From: Deltaproteobacteria bacterium
GTDB lineage: Bacteria > Desulfobacterota > G020345765
Assembly: GCA_030616835.1 (NCBI GenBank)
Contig: JAUWWP010000021.1
Location: 1 to 17,467, forward strand
Direction: 5' to 3'
DNA: 17,467 nt
This document shows, piece by piece, positions 13,505 through 17,467 of this stretch. The position numbers were made by a program, and so were the translations under genes. Position 1 is the stretch's first letter. The number at the start of each line of letters is the position of its first letter. The notes beneath the pieces were generated by a model. That model was not told where the DNA came from, did not search any database, and saw only the letters and a list, made by a program, of their open reading frames with translations.

Positions 13505-13660
13505 AAATTCTAAGCACTAAGCACCAAATCCTAAACAATTTCAAATGATCAAAATCCAAAACTCAAAACATTACCTTTGACCTGCCTAGGACAAGGTTTT
13601 GAACATTTGATATTTGAATTTTGAATTTGTTTAGGATTTAGAATTTGGGATTTAGAATTT
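13505..13660. repeat. A/T-rich palindromic element, copy 3 (rpmJ-rpsM spacer)
   Basis: It has the same first 31 bases as copies 1 and 2 and a right arm containing TTGTTTAGGATTTAGAATTT and ending at 13660. The loop at about 13573-13595 (CCTTTGACCTGCCTAGGACA and on) looks like a decayed REP core: it matches CCTTCGAC..GCTCAGGACA at most positions, in the opposite orientation to that in copy 1. After the element, both this copy and copy 1 continue with TCA-N-CATAATA. The next 89 nt up to rpsM are A/T-rich and end in a strong Shine-Dalgarno (AAGGAGGG, 13738-13745); I see no convincing promoter there. Confidence 0.85.
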
Positions 13661-13749
13661 ATCACCATAATAATTAAGCATTACCCGCAGATATTTAAGA
13701 CGCTTTATTTAATTTTTGATTTTTACCCTGTCAAAAAAAGGAGGGAAAA

Positions 13750-14130
13750 TTGGCACGAATTTCAGGGGTAGACCTCCCCCGGGATAAAAGAATTGAGGTG
13801 TCCTTAACTTATATTTACGGGATCGGCAGGTCCAGTTCAAGGAAGATCCTGCAAGAAGCCGAGGTAGATTTTAATATTAGGGCAGGGAAACTTTCCGATG
13901 AACAGATTGCTAATATTCGCAAGAGCATCGACAGTGGGTATAAAGTGGAGGGGGAGCTGCGCAAAGAGGTTTCGATGAATATTAAGATGCTTATGGATAC
14001 CGGCACCTATCGGGGCTTAAGACATCGCCGTGGCCTGCCGGTGCGGGGTCAGAGAACCCATACTAATGCCCGAACGAGAAAAGGTCCCCACTCGAGGATT
14101 ATGGTAGGAAAGAAAAAGTCTAAACAGTAA
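13750..14130 (+). CDS. rpsM: 30S ribosomal protein S13
   Basis: S13 is a 30S head protein contacting P-site tRNA and S19. The start is TTG 13750, preceded by the strong Shine-Dalgarno AAGGAGGG; it gives (M)ARISGVDLPRDKRIEVSLTY, the canonical N terminus. The 126-residue product has the helix-two-turn-helix region (YGIGRSSSRKIL) and the basic tail RHRRGLPVRGQRTHTNARTR, followed by a lysine-rich end. It begins the alpha block, and rpsK follows after 12 nt. Confidence 0.97.
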   Translation: MARISGVDLPRDKRIEVSLTYIYGIGRSSSRKILQEAEVDFNIRAGKLSDEQIANIRKSIDSGYKVEGELRKEVSMNIKMLMDTGTYRGLRHRRGLPVRGQRTHTNARTRKGPHSRIMVGKKKSKQ

Positions 14131-14142
14131 GGTAGTGAAACA

Positions 14143-14544
14143 ATGGCTAAAGAGAAGAAAAAATCCACTAAAAAGAAGAAGAAGGCAGTCAAAAAAAATG
14201 TTCCGGTTGGGATCGCTCATATTCAATCCACCTTCAATAACACAATCATCACTATTACCGATATGAGTGGCAATGTTATTGCCTGGTCAAGCCCAGGGAT
14301 CAGGGGTTTTAAAGGATCTCGCAAAGGTACCCCCTTTGCTGCTCAGATAGCAGCAGCAGATGCGGCCCGGAAGGCTATGGATCACGGGATGAGAACAGTA
14401 GAGGTTTATATTAAGGGTCCCGGAGGGGGGCGGGAAGCTGCCCTACGATCTCTCCAGGCAGCCGGTTTTAAAATTAGTCTAATCAGGGATGTCTCCCCTA
14501 TCCCTCATAACGGCTGCCGTCCACCAAAAAGAAGAAGGGTCTAA
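14143..14544 (+). CDS. rpsK: 30S ribosomal protein S11
   Basis: S11 lies in the 30S platform near the Shine-Dalgarno/anti-Shine-Dalgarno helix. The 133-residue product shows GIAHIQSTFNNTIITITD, the KGSRKGTPFAAQIAA block and the C-terminal DVSPIPHNGCRPPKRRRV. The N terminus is extremely lysine-rich (12 Lys in the first 22 residues). The start at ATG 14143 follows AAGGTAGTG. The gap to rpsD is 20 nt. Confidence 0.97.
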   Translation: MAKEKKKSTKKKKKAVKKNVPVGIAHIQSTFNNTIITITDMSGNVIAWSSPGIRGFKGSRKGTPFAAQIAAADAARKAMDHGMRTVEVYIKGPGGGREAALRSLQAAGFKISLIRDVSPIPHNGCRPPKRRRV

Positions 14545-14564
14545 TCTCAAATTGAGGAGTCAAA

Positions 14565-15194
14565 GTGGGAAGGTATACTGACTCGGTTTGCCGACTATGT
14601 CGGAGGGAAAATCTTAAGCTTCATCTAAAAGGGGATCGTTGCTATTCCGATAAGTGTGCGTTAGACCGAAGAGCCTATCCGCCGGGGCAGCACCGTCAGG
14701 AGCGGCGGGCCAAGTTTAGCCCATACGGGATTCAGCTTAGGGAGAAGCAGAAGGTTAAGCGGATGTATGGAATCCTGGAAAAACAGTTTTACAACTACTT
14801 TAGGCAAGCCGCCAGGCAGAGAGGCAAGACCGGAGAAAATTTGCTTATTCTGTTAGAGAGGAGACTGGACAATATGATCTATCGCTTGGGCTTTGCTGAT
14901 TCGCGCAGTGGAGCCCGGCAGCTGGTTCGACACGGTCACCTCCTGCTTAATGGAAAGAGGGTTAATATTCCTTCATGCCTGGTCAGTGCTGAGGATGTCA
15001 TCGAGGTTAGGGAGAAAAGCAAGAAGATGGCAAGGTTACTGGAATCACTGGAGAGCGCCCCGCGTCGGGGCGTTCCTTCCTGGCTGGAGCTGGATCAGAA
15101 GAACCTCAGAGGTGTAGTCAAGGCTCTTCCCAAAAGGGAAGACCTGGCAATGCCTATTCGAGAGCAGCTAATTGTAGAGTTCTACTCCAGATAA
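14565..15194 (+). CDS. rpsD: 30S ribosomal protein S4, zinc form
   Basis: S4 nucleates 30S body assembly and, in E. coli, represses the alpha operon. GTG 14565, preceded by GAGGAG, opens a 209-residue product. Zinc ligands C9, C12, C26 and C31 in the N-terminal domain mark the C+ type. The S4 RNA-binding domain is at about residues 96-160 (LLERRLDNMIYRLGFA..RSGARQLVRHGHLLLNG). The start GRYTDSVCRLCRRE is typical of C+ S4, so the GTG is well supported. rpoA follows after 19 nt. Confidence 0.97.
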   Translation: MGRYTDSVCRLCRRENLKLHLKGDRCYSDKCALDRRAYPPGQHRQERRAKFSPYGIQLREKQKVKRMYGILEKQFYNYFRQAARQRGKTGENLLILLERRLDNMIYRLGFADSRSGARQLVRHGHLLLNGKRVNIPSCLVSAEDVIEVREKSKKMARLLESLESAPRRGVPSWLELDQKNLRGVVKALPKREDLAMPIREQLIVEFYSR

Positions 15195-15213
15195 ATTAAT
15201 GGAGGTAGAAGCT

Positions 15214-16227
15214 ATGGTCAATGAGAATAATTGGAAGGCTTTGATTAAACCCAAGGCATTAGAGGTTGAGCAAGAGTCATTAACCGATTGCTACGGAAAA
15301 TTTTACGCCGAGCCTTTTGAGAGAGGTGTCGGGATCACCATCGGCAACTCCCTTCGGCGGCTCCTGCTCTCTTCTCTCCAGGGAACAGCAATAACCTCAA
15401 TCAAAATTGATAGGGTCCTCCATGAGTTTTCCTCAATCCCTGGGGTTACCGAGGATGTGACCGAGATCATCCTTAACCTTAAGGAGATAAGATTAAAGCT
15501 TTTTACCCAGGGACCGGAAGAGATCAGGATCCGGGCTCAAGATGAAGGAGAGGTCAAGGCCGGAGACATAATAACCGGTAATAATGTAAAGATTACCAAT
15601 CCCAATCACCATATTGCTACTTTGGGCAAAGATGCGAAGCTGAATATTGATATGACGGTCAATATGGGGAAAGGATTCGCCCCGGCTGAGAAGAACAAAA
15701 CTGAAGGGCCGCCAGTAGGAACTATTCCCATCGACTCCGTCTTCTCCCCCATAAAGAAAGTAAACTACACTATTACCAATGCCCGAGTAGGGCAGGTCAC
15801 CGATTATGATAAACTAACCTTGGAGGTGTGGACCGATGGCAGTGTTAGGCCGGAGGATAGCATAGCTTATGCGGCCAAGATCCTGAAGGATCAGATGAAT
15901 ATCTTTATTAACTTCGAAGAGGAAGAGGAAACAATTGAGACGGCAGCTTCCCGGGAAGAGAGGAAAGTCAATGAAAATATTAAGAGGGGTGTGGATGAGC
16001 TGGAGCTTTCCGTCCGCTCTTCCAATTGTCTGAAGAATGCTAATATCAAGACCATCGCCGATCTGGTGCAAAAAACCGAGATGGAAATGTTAAAGACGAA
16101 GAACTTTGGAAGAAAGTCCCTCAACGAGATTAAGGAAATCTTAGCTGAGATGGAACTTTCCTTTGGAATGAAGCTGGAGGGTGTAGCCGCAGGAGCAGGT
16201 AAGGAGGCAAAGAAGGGTAAGCAATAA
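15214..16227 (+). CDS. rpoA: DNA-directed RNA polymerase subunit alpha
   Basis: Alpha dimers scaffold RNA polymerase assembly, and their C-terminal domains contact UP elements and activators. I prefer ATG 15214 (337 residues) because GGAGG sits 8 nt before it; the ATG at 15199 has no Shine-Dalgarno and would add five residues. The N-terminal domain shows EPFERGVGITIGNSLRRLLLSSLQG (here split in reading: GVGITIGNSLRRLLLSSL), VLHEFSSIPGVTEDV and the VGTIPIDSVFSPIKKVNY block. After a linker rich in glutamate, the helix-hairpin-helix alpha-CTD is visible (LELSVRSSNCLKNANIKTI, KNFGRKSLNEIKEIL). The tail ends with a lysine-rich extension. Confidence 0.97.
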   Translation: MVNENNWKALIKPKALEVEQESLTDCYGKFYAEPFERGVGITIGNSLRRLLLSSLQGTAITSIKIDRVLHEFSSIPGVTEDVTEIILNLKEIRLKLFTQGPEEIRIRAQDEGEVKAGDIITGNNVKITNPNHHIATLGKDAKLNIDMTVNMGKGFAPAEKNKTEGPPVGTIPIDSVFSPIKKVNYTITNARVGQVTDYDKLTLEVWTDGSVRPEDSIAYAAKILKDQMNIFINFEEEEETIETAASREERKVNENIKRGVDELELSVRSSNCLKNANIKTIADLVQKTEMEMLKTKNFGRKSLNEIKEILAEMELSFGMKLEGVAAGAGKEAKKGKQ

Positions 16228-16245
16228 TTTTAGGGTTAAGAATCG

Positions 16246-16650
16246 ATGCGCCATCAAAAAGCAGGGAGAAAACTTGGACGAACCTCATCTCATCGCCGGG
16301 CAATGTTCCGCAATATGGTAACTTCATTATTCGAGCACGGCCGGATCGAAACCACTTTAGCTAAGGCCAAAGAGCTACGCCGAATAGCCGAGAAGATGAT
16401 TACCAAAGGGAAAAGGGGGGATCTCCATGCCCGAAGGCAAGCTCTTCAGGTAGTTCGCAGTAAAGAGGTGGTCAAAAACCTGTTTGAGGTTATCTCACCG
16501 GTTTATCGGGACCGCAGTGGAGGATATACCAGGATCCTGCAATTGGATAGAAGGCATGGGGATGGGGCTCCCATGTGCATAATTGAGCTGGTAGATAATC
16601 CGATTAAACCGAAGGAAGTGGAGAAGCCGAAGGCTAAGGCCAAGGAATAA
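16246..16650 (+). CDS. rplQ: 50S ribosomal protein L17
   Basis: L17 sits near the tunnel exit of the 50S subunit. The 134-residue product has the diagnostic MRHQKAGRKLGRTSSHRRAM N terminus, the FEHGRIETTLAKAKELRRIAEKMIT region (in two halves) and the DRSGGYTRIL block. The C-terminal ~17 residues are a low-complexity Lys/Glu/Ala/Pro tail beyond the core. Only a weak Shine-Dalgarno (AGGG, distant) precedes ATG 16246. It closes the alpha block. Confidence 0.97.
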   Translation: MRHQKAGRKLGRTSSHRRAMFRNMVTSLFEHGRIETTLAKAKELRRIAEKMITKGKRGDLHARRQALQVVRSKEVVKNLFEVISPVYRDRSGGYTRILQLDRRHGDGAPMCIIELVDNPIKPKEVEKPKAKAKE

Positions 16651-16683
16651 AAAGGCCTCTAAGCCAAGAAAAGGAGGATTAAA

Positions 16684-17467
16684 ATGGGTAAGCAGGATAA
16701 AAAAGCCATAGAGCAGAAGAATTTAACTTGGCTCTGGATAGCAACTACTATTATTCTGGCAGTACTTTTGATCATTTCCCTTTTCCTTGGCTGGCAACTC
16801 CCCGGGGAGAAGGGGAAAACCGGGGTTGCCAAGGAGATTTCTCCTGAACTATTGGGTAATATCCGAAGTGCCATGAACCTTCCTTCAAATGTTGATATGA
16901 AAGTAATCGGGGTTACTGATTTCGAGGTAGGGAGGCTTTCCGATATAAGCTTAGAGATCTCTCTGGGCAAGAGAAGTCAGAGGGTAGATGCTTATGTTTC
17001 TGACGATGAACAGTATATCCTGGTGGGCAGGATGTTTACCCCGGAGCAGATTCAGGAGCTAAAAGAGAGAAGAAAAATAACGGCGGCGGAGAGGATCGAG
17101 CCTGATAAGATTCCCATTTCCGGCCGACCTTCTAAAGGGCCAGCGGACGCCCCGATAACTATCGTTGAGTTTTCCGAGTTTCAGTGTCCCTTTTGCGGGA
17201 GGGCAGCCGCTACTATCGAGAACCAGGTTCTGAAAAACTATGGCGATAAGATAAAGCTTGTCTTCAAGCACTTTCCCCTGGGCTTTCACAAGTGGGCCGA
17301 GCCGGCAGCCATTGCCTCGGAATGTGCCTTTAAGCAAAATAATGAGGCATTCTGGCATTTTTTTGATAAGCTTTTCGAAAATCAGAAAAGTATTAATGAG
17401 GGTAATGTCAGAGAGAAATGTCTCCAGTTGGCAGAGGAGGCCAACTTGGATATTGAAAAGTTTACCA
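16684..17467 (+). CDS. Membrane-anchored DsbA-like thiol-disulfide oxidoreductase (3'-truncated)
   Basis: The frame starts at ATG 16684, 6 nt after AAGGAGG, and is still open at the window end (261 codons visible). Residues ~14-36 form one strongly hydrophobic segment after a lysine-rich start, so the protein is probably anchored in the membrane with its bulk outside. Residues ~50-120 are a small domain with PSNVDMKVIGV and YVSDDEQYILVG, similar to the module preceding thioredoxin folds in some extracytoplasmic DsbA-like proteins. From ~155 a thioredoxin fold begins (APITIVEFSEFQ) with the active-site motif C168-P-F-C171, then KHFPLGFHKWAEPAA, typical of the DsbA/BdbD-like thioredoxin_4 family. 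It likely forms or reshuffles disulfides in exported proteins. It is not part of the classical alpha operon; transcription together with it is plausible but unproven. Confidence 0.9.
   Translation, partial: MGKQDKKAIEQKNLTWLWIATTIILAVLLIISLFLGWQLPGEKGKTGVAKEISPELLGNIRSAMNLPSNVDMKVIGVTDFEVGRLSDISLEISLGKRSQRVDAYVSDDEQYILVGRMFTPEQIQELKERRKITAAERIEPDKIPISGRPSKGPADAPITIVEFSEFQCPFCGRAAATIENQVLKNYGDKIKLVFKHFPLGFHKWAEPAAIASECAFKQNNEAFWHFFDKLFENQKSINEGNVREKCLQLAEEANLDIEKFT

Noticed and set aside
1745..13660. Three repeated palindromes interpreted as a CRISPR array or insertion sequences
   Set aside because: The copies are thousands of bases apart with genes between them, have no regular spacers, and encode no transposase.
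15199..15213. Alternative rpoA start at ATG 15199
   Set aside because: No Shine-Dalgarno precedes it, whereas GGAGG lies 8 nt before ATG 15214; the extra five residues are not informative.
16650..16683. Possible terminator after rplQ (GGCCTCTAAGCC)
   Set aside because: The inverted repeat is too short and is not followed by a T-run.

Overview
The window is a bacterial ribosomal-protein supercluster, with every gene on the + strand. It starts inside the 3' part of tuf (EF-Tu) and runs through fused S10, spc and alpha operons in the classical order: rpsJ-rplC-rplD-rplW-rplB-rpsS-rplV-rpsC-rplP-rpmC-rpsQ, then rplN-rplX-rplE-rpsN-rpsH-rplF-rplR-rpsE-rpmD-rplO-secY-adk-map-infA-rpmJ, then rpsM-rpsK-rpsD-rpoA-rplQ. 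It ends in an open gene for a membrane-anchored DsbA/thioredoxin-fold protein. I count 33 protein genes, 26 of them ribosomal proteins. No tRNA, rRNA, CRISPR array or transposase gene is visible.

The genes make both ribosomal subunits (S10, S19, S3, S17, S14, S8, S5, S13, S11, S4; L3, L4, L23, L2, L22, L16, L29, L14, L24, L5, L6, L18, L30, L15, L36, L17). They also supply an initiation factor (IF1), the elongation factor EF-Tu, the alpha subunit of RNA polymerase, the SecY export channel, adenylate kinase and methionine aminopeptidase. Most junctions are tight (overlaps up to 17 nt, or gaps under 40 nt), which fits one or a few long co-transcribed and translationally coupled units.

The organism looks like an uncultivated bacterium, probably a candidate-phylum or deep-branching lineage known from metagenomes. 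The reasons are the full syntenic operon, zinc-binding forms of S14, S4, L36, L24 and adenylate kinase, frequent GTG/TTG starts, and moderate GC. The spacers carry miniature palindromic repeats of a kind I associate with genomes of such lineages. I cannot name a phylum from the sequence alone.

The unusual content is in the spacers. All six spacers longer than 60 nt (tuf-rpsJ, rpsJ-rplC, rplC-rplD, rpsH-rplF, rpmD-rplO, rpmJ-rpsM) hold repeats. Three contain copies of the same AT-rich palindromic element of about 156-162 bp, always in the same orientation. Two of these copies appear to carry a second, REP-like repeat in their loop. Other spacers carry GC-rich REP-like hairpins. rplF (L6) has no ATG, GTG or TTG at its family-typical start and seems to begin at CTG behind a good Shine-Dalgarno sequence. 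The first ~60 bases of the window differ from the EF-Tu consensus at many codons, which suggests a poor contig end. I see no new enzymatic or defence system; the candidate novelty is the repeat invasion of an essential operon and the CTG start.
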